Assembly (NCBI GenBank): GCA_002731735.1
Contig: PCCM01000126.1
Coordinates: 1-13,177 of the forward strand
Source: Gemmatimonadota bacterium
GTDB lineage: Bacteria; Gemmatimonadota; Gemmatimonadetes; Longimicrobiales; Gaopeijiaceae
DNA length: 13,177 nt
Direction: 5' to 3'
Below the pieces are notes generated by a model. It did not search any database. It saw only the letters and a program-made list of their open reading frames with translations, and had not been told where the DNA came from. The position numbers and the translations under genes were made by a program. Shown one piece after another: positions 1 through 7,031 of this stretch; the first letter of the stretch is position 1, and each line of letters starts with the position of its first letter.

Positions 1-1254
1 CATTTGCAAAGCACCGACCCTGAGATTTTCGAGGCGATCCGCAGCGAAGCGGCACGCCAAGCTTCGCAGCTCGAGCTCATCGCGAGTGAGAATTTCGTTT
101 CCCGGGCCGTACTCGAGGCCATGGGGTCCGTCCTGACCAACAAATACGCCGAGGGGCTTCCCCGAAAGCGTTACTACGGCGGATGCGAGTTCGTCGACGA
201 TGCGGAGGAACTAGCTCGCGACCGGGCCATGCAGCTCTTCTCGGCGGACCATGCCAACGTTCAGCCGCATTCCGGCGCTCAGGCCAACATGGCCGCCTAC
301 TTTGCGTTGCTTGAGCCCGGTGACACGATCATGGGGATGGACTTGAGTCACGGTGGCCATCTGACCCACGGGTCTTCGGTGAATTTCAGTGGGCAACTTT
401 ACAATGCCTTGTCGTACGGAGTTCGGGATTCGGACGCCCGCATCGACTACGACCTCCTTCGCGAGACGGCGTTGGAGGCGCGACCGAAGATGATCGTATC
501 CGGCGCGAGTGCTTATCCTCGGGTTATCGATTTCGAGAGATTCGGCGACATTGCCCGCGAGGTGGAGGCTTACCACTTGGTCGATATGGCGCACATCGCG
601 GGCCTCGTTGCCGCGGGGCTCCACCCCAGCCCGATCCCGCACGCCGACATCGTTACGACCACTACACATAAGACACTCCGGGGCCCGAGGGGGGGGATGA
701 TCTTGTGCAAGGAAGAGCACGCGAAAGCAGTGGACAAGGCCGTCTTCCCGGGGCTGCAAGGGGGGCCGTTGATGCACATCATCGCGGCCAAGGCGGTCTC
801 GTTCAAAGAAGCTCTCGAACCTGACTTCAAGAGTTACCAGCTCCAGATCCTTGCCAACGCAGCGGCCCTCGCGGGACGGCTCGTCGACAACGGGTTCTCG
901 CTGGTCAGCGATGGTACGGACAACCACCTCCTTCTGGTGGATCTACGTGAGAGCCACCCGGAGCTCACAGGGAAGGAGGCCGAGCATGCGCTCGAACGCG
1001 CCGGTATGACGGTCAACAAGAACACCGTCCCGAGGGAAACCCGCTCGCCCTTCGTTACCTCGGGGCTCCGCATTGGCACGCCCGCTGCGACCACCAGGGG
1101 TCTTCAGGAGCCGGAGATGCACCAGATCGCGGACTGGATTGCATCGGTGCTGGTCGATGCCTCGGATGAGGTGGTGATTGCGAAGACGCGAGCCGAAGTC
1201 GAGACGTTGTGCGCGTCGTTTCCACTCTATGCAGAGTTGGCTGCACGTGCATAG
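1..1254 (+). CDS. glyA: Serine hydroxymethyltransferase (5' end probably cut by window edge)
   Basis: Cytoplasmic PLP enzyme that interconverts serine plus tetrahydrofolate with glycine plus 5,10-methylene-THF, the main source of one-carbon units. Counting from the TTG at 4, the visible protein has 416 residues, close to the family's usual 415-430. It shows the N-terminal LELIASENF block (23-31), TNKYAEG (45-51), KRYYGG (55-60), the HSGAQAN substrate-side motif (89-95), DMAHIAGL (194-201) and the PLP-lysine motif TTTTHKTLRGPRGG with K223 as the Schiff-base lysine. The frame is open to base 1, and family members usually have a few more residues before the DPEIFEAI segment. The true start is therefore probably just outside the window; the TTG at 4 is the only initiator-like codon visible. 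It ends in a normal TGCATAG context 48 nt before the next gene. The identification is very secure; only the start is open. Confidence 0.97.
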   Translation, partial: HLQSTDPEIFEAIRSEAARQASQLELIASENFVSRAVLEAMGSVLTNKYAEGLPRKRYYGGCEFVDDAEELARDRAMQLFSADHANVQPHSGAQANMAAYFALLEPGDTIMGMDLSHGGHLTHGSSVNFSGQLYNALSYGVRDSDARIDYDLLRETALEARPKMIVSGASAYPRVIDFERFGDIAREVEAYHLVDMAHIAGLVAAGLHPSPIPHADIVTTTTHKTLRGPRGGMILCKEEHAKAVDKAVFPGLQGGPLMHIIAAKAVSFKEALEPDFKSYQLQILANAAALAGRLVDNGFSLVSDGTDNHLLLVDLRESHPELTGKEAEHALERAGMTVNKNTVPRETRSPFVTSGLRIGTPAATTRGLQEPEMHQIADWIASVLVDASDEVVIAKTRAEVETLCASFPLYAELAARA

Positions 1255-1302
1255 AAGGCCAGCTAGCCTGGCGCGAGGGTCGAGAGCCGGTAAGATTGCC
1301 GT

Positions 1303-1683
1303 ATGACTGAACTTCAGTTTGCCGAAGACGTCTTGGATCAGCTCCAGGAAAAGCACCCGCGGTTTCACGGGAAGGCGTACCTCTTTTTGCTTTCGGCTCT
1401 GCAAGAGGTCATGCAGGGGCTGGAGGAGCCACGGCACATCACCGGGCGGGAGTTGGCAGACGGCGTGCGCCGCCTCGCGGTGGGCCGCTTTGGACCCTTG
1501 TCCAGGACGGTGCTTCAGCATTGGGGAATCCACTCGACGGAGGACTTGGGCGACATCGTTTTCGCTCTGGTGGATTGCGGTGTGCTTATCCGACAGGACG
1601 GGGATTCCCGAGAAGACTTTCGGGACGTCTTTGATTTCGAAGAAGCGTTCGAGCAAGATTATCCATGGAGTCCGGGGATCTGA
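1303..1683 (+). CDS. Minf_1886-family conserved protein (TIGR04138-like)
   Basis: A 126-residue protein of unknown function. It resembles the small conserved family I know as Minf_1886 / TIGR04138, described from Verrucomicrobia, Planctomycetes and related phyla. Recalled family traits visible here are an N-terminal stretch with HPRFHGKAY (18-26), the core RHITGRELADGVRRLA (44-59), FGPLSRTVLQHWGI (63-76), TEDLGDIVFALVDCGVL (79-95) and a C-terminal aromatic/acidic end, DFEEAFEQDYPW. It has no signal peptide, no membrane segment and a single cysteine, so it is likely a soluble cytoplasmic protein. The ATG at 1303 matches the family start; the Shine-Dalgarno is weak (GGTAAG about eight bases upstream). 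It sits 48 nt after glyA and 45 nt before a zinc-ribbon gene, so it may be co-transcribed with both. The family assignment is from memory and no function can be stated. Confidence 0.85.
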   Translation: MTELQFAEDVLDQLQEKHPRFHGKAYLFLLSALQEVMQGLEEPRHITGRELADGVRRLAVGRFGPLSRTVLQHWGIHSTEDLGDIVFALVDCGVLIRQDGDSREDFRDVFDFEEAFEQDYPWSPGI

Positions 1684-1728
1684 AGTTTTTGGAGTCGAGA
1701 AATCGTCACGAGGCGGGGAGGGGCTAAC

Positions 1729-1923
1729 ATGGACGAATCCGGATTTCCTCGATGTCAGAAGTGCGAGACGGGGCTCCTGCTTCCTCTGTCTGACTACGGC
1801 CGCGATGGCGCCGCCATCCGCTATAAGGCCTGGGTGTGCTCCAACCCCGAGTGTGGGTTCAACATCCGGATCGACAATGGGGAAATTTCGCTCGGTCGAA
1901 GTATCGGCGAGAGCTACAAGTAG
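1729..1923 (+). CDS. Small zinc-ribbon-like protein
   Basis: A 64-residue protein with two cysteine pairs, C9-QK-C12 and C37-SNPE-C42. They are separated by a 24-residue stretch of predicted strand character, a layout typical of a zinc ribbon that binds one Zn2+. No catalytic domain is present. The rest holds a hydrophobic GLLLPL segment and a basic or aromatic RYKAW just before the second pair. The start is well supported: an ATG preceded by the purine-rich Shine-Dalgarno GGGGAGGGG (about 1715-1723). The second half overlaps in another frame with an open extension upstream of nnr, but nnr has its own start further on, so the two genes do not really overlap. It may bind nucleic acid or a protein partner; no specific role can be assigned. 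The gene call is good and the function unknown. Confidence 0.75.
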   Translation: MDESGFPRCQKCETGLLLPLSDYGRDGAAIRYKAWVCSNPECGFNIRIDNGEISLGRSIGESYK

Positions 1924-1949
1924 GCTACCTCCTCCTATGCTGGATTCCT

Positions 1950-1956
1950 GAGGGGG
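1950..1956 (+). promoter_or_regulatory. Shine-Dalgarno site fixing the nnr start
   Basis: GAGGGGG lies eight bases before the ATG at 1965. It decides for this start over the longer open frame, which reaches back to 1836 inside the zinc-ribbon gene and whose extra 43 residues do not look like NNR. Confidence 0.7.
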
Positions 1957-1964
1957 ACCCCGGC

Positions 1965-3548
1965 ATGAGTTCGACGCCGCTCCGGCCCTTTGCACGTTCG
2001 CGAGTCTGGGCACCCACGGCCAAAGAGGCCGCCGCCTTTGACCGGGAGGCCATCGAGCGCCAGGGGGTCCCCCAGGCCGCCCTCATGGAGTGTGCTGGGC
2101 GCTCCGCCGCCGAGATCCTCGACCGGCTCTTCCCGCGGGGAGAGGTCCTCGCACTCATCGGTGCTGGCAACAACGGTGGGGATGGCCTCGTGATGCTCCG
2201 AACCCTTCATGCGTGGGGCCGCCCGGTCAGGGCTGTTCTCGTTGCCGACAGGGACCCTCGAGCGGATCTATTGCATGGCTGGCAGATTCCGTTCGAGGCG
2301 GACGATGGGCTCGGACACGATTTGGGACCGTTGGACACGGCGTTGCGGGCCGCATCCGTCATCGTGGACGGTGTTCTCGGCACCGGCCTCAGTGGGCCGC
2401 CCCGAGACCGCCAGGCCCAAGCCATCCGGGCGATCAACCGGTCCGGGCGGCCCGTGCTCGCGTTGGATACACCGTCGGGAGTGAACGGCGATACGGGCCA
2501 GATTGCTGGAGAGGCGGTCGACGCCGAGGTCACCGTCGCGCTTGGATGGCCCAAACTAGGGACGCTGCTCCAACCTGGACGGTCGAAGGTCGGACGTTTG
2601 ATCGCGGTGGAGATCGGCTTTCCCCCCGTGCCAGACCAGGTCTTCGCCGCCGCCGCCACCACGCCGGCGTGGGCGGCTGATAACTGGCCGAGGCGTGAAC
2701 CCGACGCGCACAAGAATAGTGTGGGGACGCTTCTCCTGGTGGGGGGCTGTCCCGGGATGGCGGGAGCTGTTGTGATGGCCGCCCGAGCCGCCCTTCGGGC
2801 TGGGGTGGGTCTGCTTAGAGTCGTTTCTTCGTCCGAAAACCGTTCCATCATTCAAGAGTCCGTTCCGGAGGCGATCTTCGTCCCCTCCGAGGACGTAGGC
2901 GCGGTGCGGGACGCTGCTGCCGCGTCGCAGGCCGTGGGCACGGGTCCAGGGCTTGGCGACGGGGCTGATGCAGGAGCACTCCTGGCGGCTGTGCTCGAGG
3001 CGTCCGAGGGCCTTCCAACGGTCCTCGACGCCGACGCACTCAACCTTGCGTCGTCGGGAGCAGGTCCCGGTGTGGGGAAGTGGGCTGCCAATCGGCCTGT
3101 GCTCGTGACGCCCCATCTTGGAGAGATGGTGCGCCTGGCCGAAGTGACGCGAGAGGGGATTGAGGAGGACCGGATAGGCGCTGCCCGGGACCTTGCCAAG
3201 ACGACGGGAGCGGTCGTCCTGCTCAAGGGCCTTCCCTCGATCGTGGTCCCCCCGGAGGGCACATGTCTTGTGGATACGATGGCCTCCTCCGACTTGGCCT
3301 CGGGGGGTATGGGGGACGTGCTCGCGGGTGTGGCCGCTTCCCTCTTGGCCCAGGGAGTGGGTCCGGATCAGGCGGGCGCGCTCGCTCTTTACGGGACGGG
3401 TCGCGCGGCATCACGCGCTGCGTTGGGTCCGAGTTTGACCCCGTCGGACGTGATCGAGCAGCTTCCTGTGGTCTGGACCGAAGCAGGTCCGGGGATAAGC
3501 GATCTCGACCACCCGTTCGTGATCTTCGATCAGGACCCGGCGAGATGA
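1965..3548 (+). CDS. nnr: Bifunctional NAD(P)H-hydrate epimerase / ADP-dependent NAD(P)H-hydrate dehydratase
   Basis: Repair enzyme for hydrated NADH and NADPH. The N-terminal YjeF_N domain epimerises R- and S-hydrates, and the C-terminal ribokinase-like domain dehydrates the S form using ADP (bacterial type). The 527 residues fit the usual 480-530 of the fused form. In the first domain I see MECAGRSAAE (41-50), the GAGNNGGDG loop (66-74), VDGVLGTGLSG (134-144) and ALDTPSGVNGDTG (166-178). In the second are HKNSVGTLLLVGG (249-261), AARAALRAGVGL (272-283), TPHLGEM (382-388), VLLKG (418-422) and the catalytic glycine-rich SGGMGDVLAG (446-455, D451 being the presumed base). Both halves look intact. 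Its stop overlaps the thiL start in ATGA, suggesting translational coupling. The start is chosen by the Shine-Dalgarno at 1950-1956. Confidence 0.95.
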   Translation: MSSTPLRPFARSRVWAPTAKEAAAFDREAIERQGVPQAALMECAGRSAAEILDRLFPRGEVLALIGAGNNGGDGLVMLRTLHAWGRPVRAVLVADRDPRADLLHGWQIPFEADDGLGHDLGPLDTALRAASVIVDGVLGTGLSGPPRDRQAQAIRAINRSGRPVLALDTPSGVNGDTGQIAGEAVDAEVTVALGWPKLGTLLQPGRSKVGRLIAVEIGFPPVPDQVFAAAATTPAWAADNWPRREPDAHKNSVGTLLLVGGCPGMAGAVVMAARAALRAGVGLLRVVSSSENRSIIQESVPEAIFVPSEDVGAVRDAAAASQAVGTGPGLGDGADAGALLAAVLEASEGLPTVLDADALNLASSGAGPGVGKWAANRPVLVTPHLGEMVRLAEVTREGIEEDRIGAARDLAKTTGAVVLLKGLPSIVVPPEGTCLVDTMASSDLASGGMGDVLAGVAASLLAQGVGPDQAGALALYGTGRAASRAALGPSLTPSDVIEQLPVVWTEAGPGISDLDHPFVIFDQDPAR

Positions 3549-4531
3549 CTGTTGTCGGGGAATTCGATCTGATACGGGACCTCTTGGCGAAGGTGAACCA
3601 GCCGGATGGCACCGGCAACGATGGGCAGGAAGGTGTGTGGCTGGGCGCGGGCGACGACGCAGCGGTCCTCGATACAGGGCGGTTGGTGATGAGCACTGAT
3701 CTCACCGTCGAGGACGTACATTTTCGTAGGAGCTGGGTGACGTTCGCGGAAACCGGCGCACGCGCGGTCACGGCGGCTGCGAGCGATCTAGCCGCCATGG
3801 CGGCCACACCCGTTGCGGTGTTGATCTCTGTGGCCATCGCCCCTCTGGAGGCTCGAGCAGTTCTGTCCGAACTCGGCGACGGGATCAAAGCGGCGTTAAG
3901 GGAGCTCGGTGCACCTTTGGTGGGTGGCGACCTGTCTGCGTCTCCAGGGCCGGTCTTCATCGACGTCACGGTAGTAGGAGCGGCCGAAGAGCCGGTTACA
4001 CGAAGCGGTGCACACCCCGGAGACGAGCTCTGGGTCACGGGAGTGCTCGGGGGAAGTGCCGGCGCGGTGCGTGCTTGGTGGGAGGGTGCTGAGCCAAGCC
4101 CGGACCTTCGTGCGTCCTTCGTTCAGCCCAAGGCACGCATCGAAGAGGCACGGTGGTTGGCCGACCAGGTTGACGTATCGGCCATGATCGATCTTTCGGA
4201 CGGCTTGGCGGGTGATGCCCGCGACCTGGCCGCCGCATCTGGTGTGCGCATCGTACTCGACCCACGACTGGTTCCGGTCCACCCAGATCTCGACGGGGAG
4301 GATGCATGGTCCCTGGCGATGTCGGGAGGGGAGGACTACGAGCTCTGTTTCGTCTCACCGCCCGATGTGACGGGGCGCCGGTCCGTCGAGTTTCAGGAAC
4401 GATTCGGGATCGAACTGACACGCGTGGGCCATGTGGAGGACGGCACGGGCGTCGAAGTCCTTGGTGAGGGCGATGGACTGGACGGTGTCAGTGGGGGGTT
4501 TGATCACTTCTCCTCGGACAGGTCGTGCTGA
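3545..4531 (+). CDS. thiL: Thiamine-phosphate kinase
   Basis: Phosphorylates thiamine monophosphate with ATP to thiamine pyrophosphate, the last step of the bacterial pathway; cytoplasmic, AIRS/PurM-like fold. The 328 residues match the family. Motifs in order are GEFDLI (5-10), the metal-binding GAGDDAAVL (35-42), STDLTVEDVHF (50-60), the ASDLAAMAA helix (79-87), GGDLSAS (127-132), HPGDELWVTG (157-166), IDLSDGLAGD (215-224) and SGGEDYELCF (260-269). It ends in the usual GFDHF. The ATG at 3545 overlaps the nnr stop by four bases. A longer in-frame extension back to 3263 lies wholly inside nnr and is a frame shadow. The 3' end overlaps the next gene by seven bases. Identification is secure. 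Confidence 0.97.
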   Translation: MTVVGEFDLIRDLLAKVNQPDGTGNDGQEGVWLGAGDDAAVLDTGRLVMSTDLTVEDVHFRRSWVTFAETGARAVTAAASDLAAMAATPVAVLISVAIAPLEARAVLSELGDGIKAALRELGAPLVGGDLSASPGPVFIDVTVVGAAEEPVTRSGAHPGDELWVTGVLGGSAGAVRAWWEGAEPSPDLRASFVQPKARIEEARWLADQVDVSAMIDLSDGLAGDARDLAAASGVRIVLDPRLVPVHPDLDGEDAWSLAMSGGEDYELCFVSPPDVTGRRSVEFQERFGIELTRVGHVEDGTGVEVLGEGDGLDGVSGGFDHFSSDRSC

Positions 4532-5313
4532 GGTCGGCTTGGATTTTCGGGGTTGGGGGCCTCTTCACACTCTGGTATGCGTGGAAGGTCCTGCTCCTCT
4601 CCATCTCCAGGAAGCCGGAGGCGCTTTGCCGGTCGTGTGATTCTGCGGCACGCCGATGGTCTCGGGCCGTACTCAAGTTGGCGGGCGTCTCCGTTCAGAT
4701 TGAGGGTGTGGAGAATCTGCCGGTCGACGGGGCCTTCATCATCATCGCCAATCATGAGTCCTGGTTCGACGTGTGGGCGCTCGCCGGTTTTCTGCCCATC
4801 GATGCGCGCTTCGCCGCCAAGAAGGAGCTCGAGCGAATTCCGATCTTCGGGCGCGCGTGGCGGGCGTGTGGCCACATTTCCATCGACCGTTCGGACCACG
4901 CTTCGGCAATCGAGTCCATGACCCAAGCGGGTCTACAGATCAAGGAGCAGAGCCTCAACATGGTCTTCTTCGCGGAAGGGACCCGATGTCTGGACGGGAC
5001 GCTGCAGCCCTTCAAGAAGGGCCCGTTCGTGATAGCGATCGAGGGAGGTGTCTCCATGGTTCCGGTCGGGATGGTGGGGGCCCGGGCGATCATGCCCAAG
5101 GGATCCTTCCGGATGCGCAGGGGAAACATCGACGTTCGTGTCGGTGAGCCCATTTCAGTGGCGGGCATGGAGCATGCTGATCGAGACCGCCTCCGTGATA
5201 CCGTCTGGGACGCCGTCGCCCGACTACGGGGTGGTGAAGGACGGACCTCCTGCCTACCGGGAGAACCGCCATTGGACGATGTTCCGGAGCCATCGAAATC
5301 GAATCCATCATGA
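4525..5313 (+). CDS. plsC: 1-acyl-sn-glycerol-3-phosphate acyltransferase (PlsC family)
   Basis: Transfers a second acyl chain to lysophosphatidic acid to give phosphatidic acid at the inner face of the cytoplasmic membrane. The 262 residues include an N-terminal membrane segment (about 5-25), the catalytic NHESWFD box (76-82, of the NHx4D type), the substrate-binding FAEGTR block (149-154), FKKGPF (163-168) and the VPVGMVG region (179-185). These are the four acyltransferase blocks in the right order. After about residue 235 the tail is polar and proline-rich and looks dispensable. Translation starts at GTG 4525, inside the end of thiL, with no strong Shine-Dalgarno, so coupling to thiL is likely. 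The specific AGPAT activity is inferred from the family; related acyltransferases such as lyso-ornithine lipid or hemolysin-type enzymes share the same boxes. Confidence 0.9.
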   Translation: MLRSAWIFGVGGLFTLWYAWKVLLLSISRKPEALCRSCDSAARRWSRAVLKLAGVSVQIEGVENLPVDGAFIIIANHESWFDVWALAGFLPIDARFAAKKELERIPIFGRAWRACGHISIDRSDHASAIESMTQAGLQIKEQSLNMVFFAEGTRCLDGTLQPFKKGPFVIAIEGGVSMVPVGMVGARAIMPKGSFRMRRGNIDVRVGEPISVAGMEHADRDRLRDTVWDAVARLRGGEGRTSCLPGEPPLDDVPEPSKSNPS

Positions 5314-5334
5314 GCTAGGGGAAGCGAGTAAGGC

Positions 5335-6615
5335 GTGTCGGCGATCATAGATGTGAAGGGGCGGGAGATTCTGGACTCACGCGGAAACCCGACCGTGGAG
5401 GCGGAAGTATTATTGGAGACGGGTGTCAGGGGCCGGGCCGCGGTACCGAGCGGAGCCTCGACGGGGGAGCATGAGGCGGTCGAGCGCCGGGATGGTGACA
5501 CCGGGCGGTATCTGGGAAAAGGTGTGTTGGGTGCGGTGGAGTCGATCAACAGCGAGATCAGCGAGGCAGTTCGGGGTTTCGAGGCGCGAGAGCAGCTCGA
5601 CCTCGACCGCACCATGATCGAACTCGACGGAACTCCGAACAAGGAACGACTCGGAGCGAACGCAATCCTGGCCGTCTCTCTCGCGACGGCCCGCGCGGCC
5701 GCGCAGGAGAACCAGTTACCCCTATACCGGTACCTCGGCACCGACCAGTCGAACGTTGTTCCCGTCCCGATGATGAACATCCTCAACGGTGGTGCTCACG
5801 CGCCGAACAACGTCGATATCCAGGAGTTCATGGTCATGCCCGTGGGCTTCGACACGTTTTCCGAGGGCCTACGTTGCGGCGTAGAGGTCTTCCACCACCT
5901 GAAGAAGGTTTTGTCCGAGAAGGGGCTCAACACGGCGGTTGGGGACGAGGGTGGATTCGCTCCCGATCTTTCGAGCAACGAGGAGGCCGTCGAAGTCGTT
6001 CTCACGGCCATTGAACGGGCCGGGTTCCACGCGGGAGACGATGTGCTGTTGGCCATCGACGCCGCGGCGAGCGAGTGGATGGAGGGAGACGAGTACGTCT
6101 TTCGGTGGTCGTCGGGCGAACGGCGAGACGCGGCCGGCATGGTCGAGTTCTGGACCGACTGGGTCGACCGGTATCCCATCCGGTCTTTGGAAGATCCACT
6201 CGGAGAGAACGATTGGGAGGGTTGGGAGCGGCTCACAGACGCCCTGGGCGGGAGCACGCAGATAGTGGGTGACGACATCTTCGTGACCAATGTGACCAAG
6301 CTCGAGCGTGGCGTGCGCAACGGCGTGGCCAACGCGATCCTCATAAAGATCAATCAGATTGGAACGCTCACCGAAACATTCGAAGCCATCCGGCTGGCTG
6401 ACGACTCGGGATACAGGTCGGTCATCTCGCACCGGTCTGGAGAGACGGAAGACACCGCAATCGCGGATTTGGCGGTGGCGACTGGTGCCGGACAAATCAA
6501 GACCGGTAGCGCCAGTCGGACCGATCGGGTCGCGAAATACAATCAACTGCTCCGAATCGAAGAGGCCCTCGGAGAGTCGGCCACCTATCCAGGAAGGAAC
6601 CTGTGGGCTCGATGA
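5335..6615 (+). CDS. eno: Enolase (phosphopyruvate hydratase)
   Basis: Glycolytic enzyme converting 2-phosphoglycerate to phosphoenolpyruvate with Mg2+. The 426 residues equal the usual bacterial length. Recognisable parts are REILDSRGNPTVE (10-22), the mobile loop SGASTGEHEA (39-48), H155 in NGGAHAPNNVDIQEF, E164, the catalytic E205 in VGDEGGFAP, metal ligands D242, E286 and D313 (in SLEDP and VGDDIFVTN), catalytic K338 in ILIKINQIGT, SHRSGETED (365-373) and K389 in GQIKTGS. All catalytic and metal residues are present. It starts at GTG 5335, with AGGGGAAG ten bases upstream, and the family's N-terminus follows at once. It lies 21 nt after plsC, and its last 13 bases overlap the ftsB-like gene. 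Very secure. Confidence 0.98.
   Translation: MSAIIDVKGREILDSRGNPTVEAEVLLETGVRGRAAVPSGASTGEHEAVERRDGDTGRYLGKGVLGAVESINSEISEAVRGFEAREQLDLDRTMIELDGTPNKERLGANAILAVSLATARAAAQENQLPLYRYLGTDQSNVVPVPMMNILNGGAHAPNNVDIQEFMVMPVGFDTFSEGLRCGVEVFHHLKKVLSEKGLNTAVGDEGGFAPDLSSNEEAVEVVLTAIERAGFHAGDDVLLAIDAAASEWMEGDEYVFRWSSGERRDAAGMVEFWTDWVDRYPIRSLEDPLGENDWEGWERLTDALGGSTQIVGDDIFVTNVTKLERGVRNGVANAILIKINQIGTLTETFEAIRLADDSGYRSVISHRSGETEDTAIADLAVATGAGQIKTGSASRTDRVAKYNQLLRIEEALGESATYPGRNLWAR
6591..6597 (+). promoter_or_regulatory. Shine-Dalgarno favouring the GTG start of the ftsB-like gene
   Basis: AGGAAGG inside the end of eno is five bases before GTG 6603 but fourteen before the alternative ATG 6612. It therefore favours the GTG start, although ATG 6612 cannot be excluded. 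Confidence 0.5.
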
Positions 6616-6977
6616 AAAAGGCCCCCCGTTCAGCGGCCGGGGGAGCGTTCTTGAAGCGGCTCATCCTCCCAGCGTTGGTCGGATTGTCCGTCTACTTCGC
6701 ATTGTTCGGTGGGGAATACTCTGTCTTCGAGGTCAGACGCGTTCGAGTCGAAAACCTCGAACTGGAGCAGAGGCTGGTCGAATCGGAGCGGGCCAACGAC
6801 TCTCTGCGTACTTGGGCCGAGGCTTTGGAGACGGACTCAGCGACAATCGAGCGGTTGGCGCGAGAACAGCACGGGATGATTCGGGAAGGGGAGGTCCTCT
6901 ACCGTATCGCCCCTCCACCCATCGACGCCGTAACCGACGCCGAAGCGGACTCGGTACAGGATCCGGAGCGTCCCTGA
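6603..6977 (+). CDS. ftsB: Septum formation initiator, FtsB/DivIC family
   Basis: Small bitopic membrane protein that, in the family, joins FtsL and FtsQ and signals to the septal peptidoglycan synthase complex. The 124 residues show a short basic cytoplasmic N-terminus, one membrane segment (about 20-37) and a heptad-like charged helix likely to form a coiled coil (about 43-86). Next comes the family-typical end of the domain, IERLAREQHGMIREGEVLYRI (82-102), and a short acidic tail. It follows eno directly with a 13-nt overlap; eno next to ftsB is a gene order known from several bacterial lineages and supports the call. The start is GTG 6603, chosen for its Shine-Dalgarno spacing. The sequence is divergent, as usual for this family, so the gene name rests on topology, end motif and context. 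Confidence 0.85.
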   Translation: MGSMKKAPRSAAGGAFLKRLILPALVGLSVYFALFGGEYSVFEVRRVRVENLELEQRLVESERANDSLRTWAEALETDSATIERLAREQHGMIREGEVLYRIAPPPIDAVTDAEADSVQDPERP

Positions 6978-7010
6978 GACTACCTACCTGCCGGGCTGAC
7001 GCGCCCGATC

Positions 7011-7031
7011 ACGCCCCCTAGGGTGTTTCTT
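7011..7031 (+). terminator. Weak hairpin plus T-rich tail between convergent genes
   Basis: Bases 7011-7016 can pair with 7021-7026 (six pairs, one G-T) around a four-base loop, followed by TTCTT. It lies 34 nt after ftsB and overlaps the stop codon of the convergent slipin gene. The stem is short and the T-run is broken, so this is only a candidate terminator for the eno-ftsB transcript. Confidence 0.25.

Noticed and set aside
943..2013. Long minus-strand open frame of 356 codons across glyA, the Minf_1886-like gene and the zinc-ribbon gene
   Set aside because: It lies opposite well-supported genes, crosses intergenic gaps, and its translation is Arg/Pro-rich with no recognisable domain; typical shadow of high-GC coding DNA.
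3303..3332. SGGMGDVLAG in the NNR dehydratase domain instead of the common GTGD form
   Set aside because: A methionine at this place is a normal variant; the E. coli homologue also has GMGD as I recall. The catalytic aspartate is kept.
3409..3418. Possible antisense gene within nnr/thiL (minus-strand frame from 4038 to 3223)
   Set aside because: No domain, no Shine-Dalgarno of note, and both plus-strand genes have complete family motifs.
4752..5786. Minus-strand open frame of 344 codons opposite plsC and eno
   Set aside because: It is a serine/arginine/proline-rich shadow of two secure plus-strand genes.
6992..7007. Five-base hairpin CGGGC/GCCCG between ftsB and the slipin gene
   Set aside because: Short stem and no T-run on either strand; not convincing as a terminator.
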